Below are positions 26,686-35,229 of a stretch of DNA of 64,000 nucleotides, one piece after another. The position numbers were made by a program, and so were the translations under genes. The notes under the pieces are model-generated. The model did not search any database, was not told where the DNA came from, and saw nothing but the letters and a program-made list of their open reading frames with translations. Numbering within the stretch: the stretch's first letter is position 1; each line of letters opens with the position of its first letter. Location: NCBI GenBank assembly GCA_964649815.1, contig CAZYQC010000001.1, forward strand, positions 1 through 64,000. Direction: 5' to 3'. The DNA comes from G013214665 sp964649815 (lineage in GTDB: Bacteria; Pseudomonadota; Alphaproteobacteria; Rhodobacterales; Rhodobacteraceae).

Positions 26686-27570
26686 ATGACCGACGCAGCG
26701 CTGGCAAGCTCTAATCAGCTGGGTTCCATCCGACAGGATTACATGGCGCTCACGCGGCAAAAGCGGCTTTATTCCCTTGTCCTTTTGATCATCTTCATTG
26801 CCTTGATGGTCAGCGGTTTTTCGATTGCCGGAGACCGCAATGCTGGCTCCTTCTGGGGCGGTTTGGATAACTTTTTCGATTATCCCAGCGAACTGGTGAT
26901 CGAAGCCAGCGGCAAATTGGCCGAGTTTCCCGCGCATTTTGTGACCTTTTTTCCGGCGTTGATTGAAACACTCAACATCGCCGCTGCGGCCACCTTGCTT
27001 GGATCTTTGGCCGCGATTTTCCTGTCGCTTTTGTCGACGCGCGGTTTGGCGCGTTGGCCGACATTGATCCCCGTTTTCAGACGCATTTCCGACATCTCGC
27101 GTGCGATCCCTGAGATCGTCGTCGCGTTGGTCTTGATCTTTATTCTTGGCGGCGGTCCGGTGCCCGCAATGATCGCCATCGCAATTCATACAATGGGCGC
27201 GATGGGCAAGTTGTTTTCCGAGGTCAACGAAAACGCCGACCTCAAACCTGTCGAAGGTCTCGCTTCGGTTGGTGCGAACTGGTCCCAGCGGATGGCCTTG
27301 GGCGTCGTTCCGCAAGTCGCGCCAAACTGGTTGAGCTATGCGCTTTTGCGTTTTGAGATCAATGTTCGCGCCTCTGCCATCCTGGGCTTTGTCGGTGCTG
27401 GCGGGTTGGGCTACGAGTTGAAGAATGCGATCTCTTGGGGCCAAGGGCGCTATGACGAAGCCGCAGCGATCTTTTTGCTGTTGTTCCTGACCATCGTCGC
27501 AATTGACCAAATTTCCAGCCATTATCGCGACCGTTTGACCCACGGCGCCAAGTCGGAGCGCCCAGCATGA
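26686..27570 (+). CDS. phnE: Phosphonate ABC transporter permease, first subunit
   Basis: A 294-residue inner-membrane permease with about six helices. The first is at about 25-45 (LVLLIIFIALMVSGFSI), and the BPD_transp_1 domain runs from about 90. The EAA loop reads SEVNENADLKPVEGLASVGA and contacts PhnC. The upstream AAAGGAC is a fair ribosome binding site. The gene overlaps the next permease by 4 bp (ATGA), so the two are co-translated and form a heterodimeric channel. Confidence 0.94.
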   Translation: MTDAALASSNQLGSIRQDYMALTRQKRLYSLVLLIIFIALMVSGFSIAGDRNAGSFWGGLDNFFDYPSELVIEASGKLAEFPAHFVTFFPALIETLNIAAAATLLGSLAAIFLSLLSTRGLARWPTLIPVFRRISDISRAIPEIVVALVLIFILGGGPVPAMIAIAIHTMGAMGKLFSEVNENADLKPVEGLASVGANWSQRMALGVVPQVAPNWLSYALLRFEINVRASAILGFVGAGGLGYELKNAISWGQGRYDEAAAIFLLLFLTIVAIDQISSHYRDRLTHGAKSERPA

Positions 27571-28889
27571 CTATGATCGACACAGCCGATTTGAAAGGCG
27601 GTGCAGACCGCTTGATGGCGCGCAAACGCATGTGGGCTTTTGCCCTGCCCGCGATGGTTCTGGTCTATCTTGGGTATGTATTTTTTGCCTTCGGCGTACC
27701 AGAGCTGATCCGCAAAGCGGATGGCGCAAACGCACGCGCACTCGTCGCGGACACTTACAGCCACAAGGTGCACATCACCCGCGACAACCGCAACCTTGAG
27801 GTCCGCGCAGCCATCGAAGGCGAAAGCAAAGGCCGTTATCCCGAAGGCGAAGCGCCTGAATGGGTCGCATTGGGCGAGACGACGACAGTCATCGATCTTG
27901 GCGAGGGTCATGTCGTCACTTATGGGCCCGGAAAGTTTGTTTCGTACATCGTGCCTGGCTATGGCGAAATCACCGCCTTTGGTGAAGGCAACACCGGCGG
28001 CATCGGCGCCGTTCTTCCGACAAACGACGTGCCAGAATGGATCAACGTGTCGCGGAACCGCTTGGCCGTGACCACAGATGCAGGCCGTTTGACCGTCACG
28101 CGCAACAGAACAGAAGTTTTCCGCTATTTCCTGGGCTGGGAGCTCTTTTTCTTCACTTTGGACAGCCCCTATCACGGCATGGGCCCCGGCGAATTGATCG
28201 GCCGCGCCTTCAGTGGCGAGATCGGCCAGATTGCCAATGATTTTTGGTACAACAAGATGTGGCGCCACGGCGATGTCGCCTGGGCCATCTTTGAGACAAT
28301 CTTAATGGCGTTTCTTGGCACAATGGGTGCCGCAATACTGGCATTGCCGTTGGCATTCCTGGCGGCAAAAAACTTTGCGCCTTTGGGGGCGCTCCGATTT
28401 GCGGTGCGACGGTTCTTTGACTTTGTCCGTGGTGTTGATGCGTTGATCTGGACGATCATCCTGTCGCGCGCCTTTGGGCTTGGGCCTCTTACCGGCGCTC
28501 TGGCGATTTTGATCACCGACACGGGCAGCTTTGGCAAACTCTTTTCCGAAGCATTGGAGAACGTCGACAAAAAGCAAATCGAAGGTGTTCAATCGACCGG
28601 GGCAAAACCAGTGCAGCGCTATCGCTTTGGGGTCATCCCTCAAGTCACGCCAGTTTTGCTCAGCCAGATCCTGTATTTCCTGGAATCCAACACGCGCAGC
28701 GCAACGGTTGTTGGTGCGATTACTGGCGGCGGCATTGGCCTTTTGCTGACCCAAGCCATCATTACGCAAAAGGATTGGGAAGAGGTGTCTTACTATATCC
28801 TGCTGATCATTTTGATGGTGGTCTTTATGGATTGGGTCTCTGGCATGTTGCGCCGCAGGTTGATCCGCGGTGACGAAAGCGGGCATTGA
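27567..28889 (+). CDS. phnE: Phosphonate ABC transporter permease, long second subunit
   Basis: A 440-residue PhnE paralogue. The C-terminal 200 residues form the permease domain, with the EAA loop SEALENVDKKQIEGVQSTGA. Unlike ordinary PhnE (about 260-290 residues), it has a first helix at about 23-45 followed by roughly 150-190 mostly polar residues before the permease domain, which should lie in the periplasm. This extra part may receive cargo from PhnD. A stem-loop overlaps its stop codon. Confidence 0.92.
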   Translation: MTMIDTADLKGGADRLMARKRMWAFALPAMVLVYLGYVFFAFGVPELIRKADGANARALVADTYSHKVHITRDNRNLEVRAAIEGESKGRYPEGEAPEWVALGETTTVIDLGEGHVVTYGPGKFVSYIVPGYGEITAFGEGNTGGIGAVLPTNDVPEWINVSRNRLAVTTDAGRLTVTRNRTEVFRYFLGWELFFFTLDSPYHGMGPGELIGRAFSGEIGQIANDFWYNKMWRHGDVAWAIFETILMAFLGTMGAAILALPLAFLAAKNFAPLGALRFAVRRFFDFVRGVDALIWTIILSRAFGLGPLTGALAILITDTGSFGKLFSEALENVDKKQIEGVQSTGAKPVQRYRFGVIPQVTPVLLSQILYFLESNTRSATVVGAITGGGIGLLLTQAIITQKDWEEVSYYILLIILMVVFMDWVSGMLRRRLIRGDESGH

Positions 28890-28912
28890 TGTGCGAAAGT
28901 TCAACGCACATC
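28888..28912 (+). other. Stem-loop at the end of the second phnE
   Basis: A perfect 8-bp stem, GATGTGCG and CGCACATC around a 9-nt loop, starts within the stop codon of the second permease gene. No T-tract follows, so it is more likely an RNA processing or stabilising hairpin than a terminator. The next gene starts 14 bp later. Confidence 0.55.
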
Positions 28913-28925
28913 CCAAAGGACTGTC

Positions 28926-29483
28926 ATGTCGGACCCAAATGGCCGCCTCATCTTTCTGCATGGCGCTTCATCAAGCGGTAAATCTACATTGATTTCTGCT
29001 TTGCGGCCGTTGTTGCCGACGCCCTTTTGGCACCTGTCAATCGACCATCTTCGCGACAGCGGGGCGTGGGATATGTCATACTTTGACACCCACGCATTGC
29101 CTTGGCGCACATACCGCCCAGCATTCTTTGACGGGTTTCACGCAATAGTTGCCTCGGCTCTGCGGGCGGGCAACGACGTCATTCTCGAACATATCCTAGA
29201 CACTGCCGGTTGGCACGATGCGCTGCGCAAACAATTTGCCGGGCTTGATGTGTTCTTTGTTGGTCTGATGACCGAGCCAGAGGTGCTAATCAACCGAGAA
29301 CAAGAACGCGGCGATCGGCCTGTAGGAAGCGCTGTCAAAGATCACGAAACCATCCATTCAGGCCTGAGTTACGATCTCACACTGAGCGGTCAGGTCGACC
29401 CCAACAAGAACGCCCAAACGCTTGTGAAAGCGTGGGACGGGCGGTCCAAGTCCTCCAAATTTTTCGAAAGAAGCAGCACATGA
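28926..29483 (+). CDS. Chloramphenicol phosphotransferase-like P-loop kinase
   Basis: A 185-residue P-loop protein of the chloramphenicol phosphotransferase-like (AAA_33-related) group. Walker A is HGASSSGKST at about 14-23. LSIDHLRDSGAWD supplies a catalytic-type Asp, and VILEHILDTAGWHDALR and VGLMTEPEVLINREQERGDR match the family's later motifs. It probably phosphorylates a small hydroxyl compound. Within a phosphonate operon a role on a sugar or phosphonate intermediate is more likely than drug resistance, though unproven. Its stop overlaps the next start (ATGA). Confidence 0.82.
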   Translation: MSDPNGRLIFLHGASSSGKSTLISALRPLLPTPFWHLSIDHLRDSGAWDMSYFDTHALPWRTYRPAFFDGFHAIVASALRAGNDVILEHILDTAGWHDALRKQFAGLDVFFVGLMTEPEVLINREQERGDRPVGSAVKDHETIHSGLSYDLTLSGQVDPNKNAQTLVKAWDGRSKSSKFFERSST

Positions 29484-30091
29484 AATTAAGTGCGAATGAA
29501 CCGCGCATTGCGGACGGTTGCCATGTGATCAACACGACCTTTGGGCGCTATGTTGAAGTTGGCCAGCAAACGAACCTTTTGAGTGTTGAATTTGGCGATT
29601 ACTCTTATTGCGCACGGATGTGTGATTTCGCGAACACCACGATTGGAAAGTTCTCAAACATCGCAAGCAACGTGCGGTTGGGGGCGACGGATCACCCGCT
29701 GAACACCGCGTCGCTGCATCACTTCCTCTATCGCTCGGCGAGCTATTGGGATGATGTCGATGATCACGCGGAATGGTTTGAAAAGCGGGCCGCCAGACGC
29801 AGCTATATCGGTCACGATACCTGGATTGGGCACAATGCCCAGGTTAAACCAGAAGTTACAGTGGCCGACGGGGCGGTCATCGCATCGGGCGCCGTCGTCA
29901 CAAAAGACGTACCGCCTTTCACCATCGTCGCGGGCGTTCCCGCCAAACCAATTCGGGCGCGACAGCCCGCGAAGGTTGCAGAACGTCTGATTGAACTGGC
30001 CTGGTGGGATTGGGATCACGAGACATTGCGCGACCGTTTGGAAGACTTTCGCGCTATGGACGCGGAAGCCTTCCTTGAAAAGTACGAATAG
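29480..30091 (+). CDS. Left-handed beta-helix acyltransferase of the phosphonate locus
   Basis: A 203-residue hexapeptide-repeat (LbH) acyltransferase: TTIGKFSNIASNVRLGATDH, then SYIGHDTWIGHNAQVKPEV and the acetyltransferase ending PPFTIVAGVPAKPIR. It belongs to the group found next to C-P lyase genes and often described as DapH/GlmU-like or phosphonate-locus acetyltransferases. It may acetylate aminoalkylphosphonates, as PhnO does, but by a different fold. ATG at 29480 is chosen for its 4-bp overlap with the preceding stop. It converges on phnM1 17 bp away. Confidence 0.86.
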   Translation: MKLSANEPRIADGCHVINTTFGRYVEVGQQTNLLSVEFGDYSYCARMCDFANTTIGKFSNIASNVRLGATDHPLNTASLHHFLYRSASYWDDVDDHAEWFEKRAARRSYIGHDTWIGHNAQVKPEVTVADGAVIASGAVVTKDVPPFTIVAGVPAKPIRARQPAKVAERLIELAWWDWDHETLRDRLEDFRAMDAEAFLEKYE

Positions 30092-30108
30092 CCGCAAATT
30101 GGGCCGGA

Positions 30109-31296
30109 TTACTCCGCCGCGACTTGGATGGCCCCTTGGACCGTCGCCAACCGGTTCGCGATCTCGCCTGTGACATAGGTCCAGCGGCCCGCAACCATCG
30201 TCGCCTCGATCGTGCGCGTTTCTGGGTCAATGATCGTCAGATCCGCGCGCTTTCCGCTCTCCAACACACCGCGATCGTTCAGACCAAGGATTTGCGCCGG
30301 ATTCGTCGAGATCATGTGCCAGGCTTCGCCAAAGGACAGCATCCCTTCGTCGACCAAACGAAACACAGCTTGCGCCAAGGCAGGGTAATAATAGTCAGAC
30401 ACAAGCGCATCACAGGCGCCCTCGGCGATCATCTCGCTGGCGGCGATGTTGCCCGACTGGCTGCCGCCGCGCACAACATTCGGTGCACCCATCAAAACCG
30501 GGTCCTGCCACGTCTTTGCCACCAGGGCAGCGCCCATCGCTGTCGGAAATTCGCACACCTTTGCGCCGATCATGGAATAGCGTTCACGCGTCGCGCCATC
30601 TGGATCATCGTGACTGCCGTAGCGCACGTTTAGCCGATCGAAAGCATTCGCCAGATTGCAAAGATAGCGCGGAACCTCGGCGTCGCGCGCCTTGCAGCCA
30701 AGCACGAGCGACATATGCTCTTCCGCCGTACGCCCTGCTTTGGACGCCCAGCTTACGATCATATCTGGCCGATGTTCTGCCATTTCGATCGCTTCATCGA
30801 GGTGATTGTTAAAGATCACGTAATCGACGCCATAAGATTGGATGGCGCGCAAAAGACGCGCTTCGGTATCCATTGTGTGTGTCTCGGCTCGGATTTGGAT
30901 CCGCAGATCTGTACCCATAAAGGGCCGATAGTCTTTATGTGCCTCAAGAAGGTCTTCGGTGTATTCAGGTCCACGCGGACCGCCTTCCCAAGACCAGCTC
31001 TGCGCCAAATAGGCCGTCGTGATCCCGTTAACCGCCGCATCACGATCCGTTCCGCGCAGACCGATATTCATTGCGAAAGGTGCAGTTGGGCGTGGCGTCA
31101 TGTGGCGTTCAAATGCGTCGCCATGCAGATCGATGATACCAGGCAGCACCCAGTATCCGCTCAGATCCAGGTCGGGCACACGCCCGGTGTCATCACACAA
31201 AATGCCCTCAACGACGGAAAGTGGACCGTTCTCCAATCTACCCTCGCGTAGGGCCTTTGCGCCAATAAGGCGCAGAGAGGGGCCGAAGTTTGTCAT
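30109..31296 (-). CDS. phnM: PhnM, phosphonate triphosphate diphosphohydrolase (copy 1)
   Basis: A 395-residue amidohydrolase-superfamily enzyme. It cleaves diphosphate from alpha-D-ribose 1-methylphosphonate 5-triphosphate in the C-P lyase pathway. The family metal motif HGDAFERHMTPRP appears at about 61-73. NHLDEA, SWASKAGRTAEEH and GAPNVVRGGSQSGN are the later landmarks. The start at 31296 (MTNFGPS) is the more likely of two; no strong ribosome binding site is seen. It follows phnF on the minus strand, apart from the main phn operon. A second phnM lies at 38253. Confidence 0.93.
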   Translation of the reverse strand: MTNFGPSLRLIGAKALREGRLENGPLSVVEGILCDDTGRVPDLDLSGYWVLPGIIDLHGDAFERHMTPRPTAPFAMNIGLRGTDRDAAVNGITTAYLAQSWSWEGGPRGPEYTEDLLEAHKDYRPFMGTDLRIQIRAETHTMDTEARLLRAIQSYGVDYVIFNNHLDEAIEMAEHRPDMIVSWASKAGRTAEEHMSLVLGCKARDAEVPRYLCNLANAFDRLNVRYGSHDDPDGATRERYSMIGAKVCEFPTAMGAALVAKTWQDPVLMGAPNVVRGGSQSGNIAASEMIAEGACDALVSDYYYPALAQAVFRLVDEGMLSFGEAWHMISTNPAQILGLNDRGVLESGKRADLTIIDPETRTIEATMVAGRWTYVTGEIANRLATVQGAIQVAAE

Positions 31297-31374
31297 AGCT
31301 CTGCTCAGATGCACTGTTTGTTGGCTGGCATTATCCTGTGGATATGTCGGTGCTGTGACAGTCTGGACATTGAA

Positions 31375-32088
31375 TCACTCGTTTTCGTTCAAAACGAGCG
31401 TAACGTTGTCCCCCGCGAACCAAGTTCGGCCGAATTCCACTGGTTTACCTTCCAAATCGACGTTCACGGCGATCGTGCGCAGAATTGGGCTGCCTTCCGA
31501 GATGCGCAGATGTCTGGCCTGGGTGGCATTGGCCAGCTTGGCGTTCAGATGCGTCGACTCGCGCAGGTAATCAAAAAGACCTTCTGCTCGCAGTGCAGCT
31601 GTCACACTGCCGCCGTCTTGCAAATGGGTCAACAAACCCGGGAACCGTTCAGCCGGGAAGACAGATCGGAAAACGGCGATGGGTTCTTCATCCGCAAGAC
31701 TTAGCCCTTCGTAAACATGAACTGGGTCCTTTGGGTTGAGGTTCAACGCCTCTTGCTCTGCAGCGCGTGCAGGTCGTGTGTCACATGACAAAACGCGTTT
31801 GACAGGCGTGCGTCCCGCCGCCCTGAGGTTCTGATGAAAACGAACCCGTTTTCCGATTGGATACAGCGTGGGTGCCGAGGTTACGAATACGCCCGCGCCT
31901 TGGCGTGCATGCACCAGCCCTTCTTCTGCCAAAGCAGACAGAGCGCGCCGCACGGTGTGACGGTTCACATCGAATTTCTGCGCCAAAACGGCTTCGGTCG
32001 GCAGTTTATCACCAGGGACAAAAATTGAACCCGAGATGTCGGCCCTCAGAGCGTCGGCAATCGATTTCCAAATTGGCGTGCGTGGCAC
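31375..32088 (-). CDS. phnF: PhnF, GntR/HutC-family regulator of the phn locus
   Basis: A 237-residue regulator. The N-terminal GntR winged helix reads FVPGDKLPTEAVLAQKF then NRHTVRRALSALAEEGL. The C-terminal part is a UTRA ligand-binding domain (VHVYEGLSLADEEPIAVFRS, then ILRTIAVNVD). It is divergent from phnG, with nested inverted repeats and a TGTATACA palindrome between them that it probably binds. It is likely to repress the C-P lyase genes and itself, and phnM1 downstream, when no phosphonate-derived effector is present. Confidence 0.93.
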   Translation of the reverse strand: MPRTPIWKSIADALRADISGSIFVPGDKLPTEAVLAQKFDVNRHTVRRALSALAEEGLVHARQGAGVFVTSAPTLYPIGKRVRFHQNLRAAGRTPVKRVLSCDTRPARAAEQEALNLNPKDPVHVYEGLSLADEEPIAVFRSVFPAERFPGLLTHLQDGGSVTAALRAEGLFDYLRESTHLNAKLANATQARHLRISEGSPILRTIAVNVDLEGKPVEFGRTWFAGDNVTLVLNENE

Positions 32089-32100
32089 TTTTCTGATCCG

Positions 32101-32199
32101 GTTTTACAAAAACTTCATAGGACAATGATGGACGTTTGCATGCGAGTCAGCTAAGGACTTGTCTAGTTGTATACATTATTCGACAACTGGAGAACAAGT
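32101..32199. promoter_or_regulatory. phnF-phnG divergent control region with nested inverted repeats
   Basis: Two inverted repeats share one centre: ACTTGT/ACAAGT at 32157-32162 and 32194-32199, and AGTTGT/ACAACT at 32165-32170 and 32183-32188. The 8-bp palindrome TGTATACA (32168-32175), a HutC-like half-element, lies inside. This is a likely PhnF operator that overlaps the phnG leader. A weaker Pho-box-like pair, GTTTTAC-AAAA-ACTTCAT, is at 32101-32118. Palindromes are seen directly; the binding proteins are inferred. Confidence 0.65.
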
Positions 32200-32203
32200 C
32201 TAG

Positions 32204-32665
32204 ATGATCGAAGATTTCTCAAACGAAACGGCGCGGCGCAAAGACTGGCTTTCGGTTTTGGCGCAAGCGCCAGCACCGCTCATGGCGCAACTTTGGCAGG
32301 CTGCTTCGGTAGATCCGTCGCATAAAGTCCTGCGCGCGCCTGAAATCGGCGCTGTCATGGTCCGCGGACGCGCCGGAGCCGTTGGTGCACCTTTCAACCT
32401 GGGCGAAATGACCGTCTCGCGCGCCAGCGTTCAACTTGAAGAAGGCGCGGTTGGTCATGGTTACGTTCAAGGCCGCGACAAGACGCAAGCGCTGCAAGCG
32501 GCTTTGGTCGACGCTCTTATGCAAACCGAGCAGGCCCCAACGATCGAGGCCGCAATCGTCACGCCTTTGCGCACGGCACAGCAAGAGGTGAAGGCGAAAC
32601 GTGCCGCGAAAGCAGACGCAACCAAAGTGAATTTCTTCACGATGGTTCGGGGAGAGGACAAATGA
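32204..32665 (+). CDS. phnG: PhnG, C-P lyase core subunit
   Basis: A 153-residue PhnG protein (RKDWLSVLAQAPAPLMAQLW near the start; VGHGYVQGRDKTQALQAALV in the middle). With PhnH, PhnI and PhnJ it forms the core complex that attaches methylphosphonate or other phosphonates to the 1-position of ATP ribose and then breaks the C-P bond. It is the first gene of the core operon, and GGAG lies 11 bases before the ATG. It overlaps phnH by 4 bp. Confidence 0.95.
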   Translation: MIEDFSNETARRKDWLSVLAQAPAPLMAQLWQAASVDPSHKVLRAPEIGAVMVRGRAGAVGAPFNLGEMTVSRASVQLEEGAVGHGYVQGRDKTQALQAALVDALMQTEQAPTIEAAIVTPLRTAQQEVKAKRAAKADATKVNFFTMVRGEDK

Positions 32666-33222
32666 ATAACGCAGCACTCGAAGGCGGTTTTACCGCTCCC
32701 CCCCAGCAATCTGCACAAGCTTTTCGATCCGTTATGCAAGCAATGGCGCGCCCAGGTCGCATTTACGACATCGAAGGCGCAGTTCCACCCGCCCCCATCT
32801 CAATTGCCGCAGGTACGACGCTGTTGACGCTGGCCGATCCGACAACTGGCGTTCATCTCACAGAAAGCTTTGACAAAAAAGAGGTGCGCGATTGGCTGAC
32901 GTTCCATACAGGCGCCCCTTTGGTCTCTGCCACAGAGGCGGAATTTGCGCTTGGGTATTGGGATGAACTCGACACCCAAGCCTATCAGCTTGGAACAGCA
33001 GAATACCCAGACCGGTCTGCGACACTGATCGTTGAAATGCCGGAATTGTCTCAAGCTGGCGCGACGTTGCGCGGCCCTGGGATCGAAACAGAAGCTCATC
33101 TGAACCTTCCTGAGATTGCGCTTTTCAAAGCTAACCGCGCGCTCTTTCCTCTTGGGTTGGATTTCATCTTTACCAGCGGGGCGCGCGTTGCCGCCCTGCC
33201 CCGATCAACGCAGGTGTCCTGA
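32662..33222 (+). CDS. phnH: PhnH, C-P lyase core subunit
   Basis: A 186-residue PhnH protein (AFRSVMQAMARPGRIYDIEG, VRDWLTFHTGAP, and the ending LGLDFIFTSGARVAALPRST). It resembles PLP transferases structurally and is an obligate member of the PhnGHIJ core. ATGA joins it to phnG, and its stop shares one base with the phnI start (TGATG), indicating tight co-translation. Confidence 0.95.
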   Translation: MNNAALEGGFTAPPQQSAQAFRSVMQAMARPGRIYDIEGAVPPAPISIAAGTTLLTLADPTTGVHLTESFDKKEVRDWLTFHTGAPLVSATEAEFALGYWDELDTQAYQLGTAEYPDRSATLIVEMPELSQAGATLRGPGIETEAHLNLPEIALFKANRALFPLGLDFIFTSGARVAALPRSTQVS

Positions 33223-34310
33223 TGTATGTTGCAGTAAAAGGCGGCGAAAAAGCGATTGATGCGGCGCATGATTGGCTCGCCGAAGAACGGCGTGGCGATC
33301 TCGACATTGCGGAACTCAGTATCCAGCAAATCCGGGAACAGCTGAAATTGGCCGTGAATCGGGTCATGGCAGAGGGGTCTCTCTACGATCCAGATCTGGC
33401 GGCTTTGGCAATCAAACAGGCGCGTGGCGATCTTATCGAAGCAATTTTCCTGATCCGGGCCTATCGCACAACGCTGCCTCGCTTTGGCGGCTCGCTGCCT
33501 ATTTCGACGGAAAAGATGGCCTGCGATCGGCGGATCAGCGCGACGTTCAAAGACGCGCCCGGCGGTCAGGTTCTGGGCCCCACTTTTGATTACACACACC
33601 GCCTATTAGACTTTGCCTTGGCCGCAGAAGGCGAAGCACCAAGAGCGACCGAAGGGACCGTGGATCAAGACCACAAGCCGCACATCATGTCCTTTTTGGA
33701 CAAAGAAAACCTGCTGCAACAAGAGCCTGATGGCGAAGACATCCCGCCAGATTTAACGCGCGAGCCGCTTGAGCTGCCCTCTGAACGTCCTTTGCGTCTT
33801 CAGTCGCTCACCCGCGGTGACGAAGGTTTTGTTCTTGGGATGGCCTATTCGACCCAGCGTGGCTATGGCCGGACGCACGCCTTTGTTGCCGAACTGCGCG
33901 TTGGTCGCGTCGGCGTTGAAATGGATATTCCAGAACTGGGTTTCGCGATTGAGCTTGGCGAGATCGAAGTGACTGAATGCGAAACCGTGAACCAGTTTCA
34001 AGGCTCAAAAACTGAGCCACCCCAATTCACCAAAGGCTATGGCCTGACGTTTGGATTGAACGAACGGAAATCTATTTCCATGAGCCTCGTCGACCGAGCG
34101 TTACGTTGGAAAGAGCTTGGCGAAGAAGACACTGGCGCGCCTGCCCAAGACGAGGAATTCGTTCTTTATCACGCGGACAACATCCAAGCGACAGGCTTTT
34201 TGGAACATATCAAACTGCCACATTACGTCGACTTCCAATCTGAATTGGAACTGATCCGCAAGCTACGGGCCGAGGCGATTGCGAACACCGTGCCTGAGGC
34301 GGCGGAATGA
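33222..34310 (+). CDS. phnI: PhnI, C-P lyase core subunit (nucleosidase)
   Basis: A 362-residue PhnI protein. It catalyses the displacement of adenine from ATP by phosphonate, giving ribose 1-alkylphosphonate 5-triphosphate, with PhnG, PhnH and PhnL. The N-terminal YVAVKGGEKAIDAAHDWLAE, central TFDYTHRLLDFALAAEG and later YGLTFGLNERKSISMSLVDR with EFVLYHADNIQATGFLEH are family landmarks. The stop codon overlaps the start of an 18-codon frame that leads into phnJ. Confidence 0.96.
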   Translation: MYVAVKGGEKAIDAAHDWLAEERRGDLDIAELSIQQIREQLKLAVNRVMAEGSLYDPDLAALAIKQARGDLIEAIFLIRAYRTTLPRFGGSLPISTEKMACDRRISATFKDAPGGQVLGPTFDYTHRLLDFALAAEGEAPRATEGTVDQDHKPHIMSFLDKENLLQQEPDGEDIPPDLTREPLELPSERPLRLQSLTRGDEGFVLGMAYSTQRGYGRTHAFVAELRVGRVGVEMDIPELGFAIELGEIEVTECETVNQFQGSKTEPPQFTKGYGLTFGLNERKSISMSLVDRALRWKELGEEDTGAPAQDEEFVLYHADNIQATGFLEHIKLPHYVDFQSELELIRKLRAEAIANTVPEAAE

Positions 34311-34363
34311 GGATTTCAGAAATTGCAGAGCGTATCGCGCTGCTGAAAGGACCTGTCAGATGA
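34307..34363 (+). CDS. 18-codon ORF linking phnI and phnJ
   Basis: An 18-codon frame (MRISEIAERIALLKGPVR, then stop) begins at ATGA overlapping the phnI stop and ends at ATGA overlapping the phnJ start. Both junctions are exact 4-bp overlaps, which is unlikely by chance. It could be a coupling ORF that carries ribosomes from phnI to phnJ, a small protein, or the worn remainder of a longer gene. The phnJ ribosome binding site (GAAAGG) lies within it. It is supported only by these overlaps; no homology is known to me. Confidence 0.5.
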   Translation: MRISEIAERIALLKGPVR

Positions 34364-35229
34364 ACGAATACAACTTCGCTTACCTTGACGAACAAACCAA
34401 ACGCATGATCCGTCGCGCAATTCTCAAGGGCTTGGCGATCCCAGGGTATCAGGTGCCTTTTGCCTCGCGCGAAATGCCGATGCCTTATGGGTGGGGCACC
34501 GGCGGGGTGCAGGTGTCTGCGGCCGTTATGACGCCGGAAGACACGCTAAAGGTCATCGACCAGGGTGCGGACGACACGACAAACGCCGTTTCGATCCGGC
34601 GGTTTTTTGAACGTACGGCAGAGGTCGACACGACCGAGGCGACCGGCGATGCAACGATCATCCAAACACGCCACAGGATACCGGAGGAACCGCTGACCGA
34701 AGATCAGATTTTGGTCTTCCAGGTTCCGATCCCGGAACCCCTGCGTTTTCTTGAACCGCGTGAGACTGAAACGCGCAAGATGCATGCCCTCGAAGAATAC
34801 GGGCTCATGCATGTCAAACTTTACGAAGACATCAGCCGCAACGGGGCGATCGCCACCAGTTACGCCTATCCGGTACAGGTGGAGGGGCGCTATATGATGG
34901 ACCCATCCCCCATTCCCAAGTTCGACAACCCAAAGCTCGAAATGGCAGCCATCCAGCTTTTCGGCGCCGGACGCGAGCAGCGGATTTACGCGCTGCCGCC
35001 CTATACCGAAGTCGTCAGCCTGGACTTTGACGATTACCCCTTTGAGGCCACAAAGGCGAACCAGCCCTGCGGTCTGTGCGGCGCCACTGACAGCTATCTC
35101 GACGAGTTGATCATCGATGATTCCGGTGGACGTTTGTTCATGTGCTCTGACACAGATTACTGCGCGTCACGCCGCGCAGCCGGTCATGTCGGCGCTCAAT
35201 CCTTTCCGTTTGAAAGAGCGCAAGCATGA
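34360..35229 (+). CDS. phnJ: PhnJ, C-P lyase radical SAM enzyme
   Basis: A 289-residue enzyme that cleaves the C-P bond of ribose 1-alkylphosphonate 5-phosphate with S-adenosylmethionine, releasing alkane and a cyclic ribose phosphate. The cluster-binding cysteines near the C-terminus (237, 240, 262, 268) have the spacing C-x2-C-x21-C-x5-C, which is the PhnJ pattern. The N-terminus (NEYNFAYLDEQTKRMIRRAI) is also typical. ATG at 34360 is chosen; the open frame extends upstream into phnI but without family sequence. It overlaps the NIPSNAP gene by 4 bp. Confidence 0.97.
   Translation: MNEYNFAYLDEQTKRMIRRAILKGLAIPGYQVPFASREMPMPYGWGTGGVQVSAAVMTPEDTLKVIDQGADDTTNAVSIRRFFERTAEVDTTEATGDATIIQTRHRIPEEPLTEDQILVFQVPIPEPLRFLEPRETETRKMHALEEYGLMHVKLYEDISRNGAIATSYAYPVQVEGRYMMDPSPIPKFDNPKLEMAAIQLFGAGREQRIYALPPYTEVVSLDFDDYPFEATKANQPCGLCGATDSYLDELIIDDSGGRLFMCSDTDYCASRRAAGHVGAQSFPFERAQA

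Noticed and set aside
26647..27543. 298-codon minus-strand frame
   Set aside because: It is antisense to the first phnE gene and rich in Gln, Arg and Asp in the manner of shadow frames.
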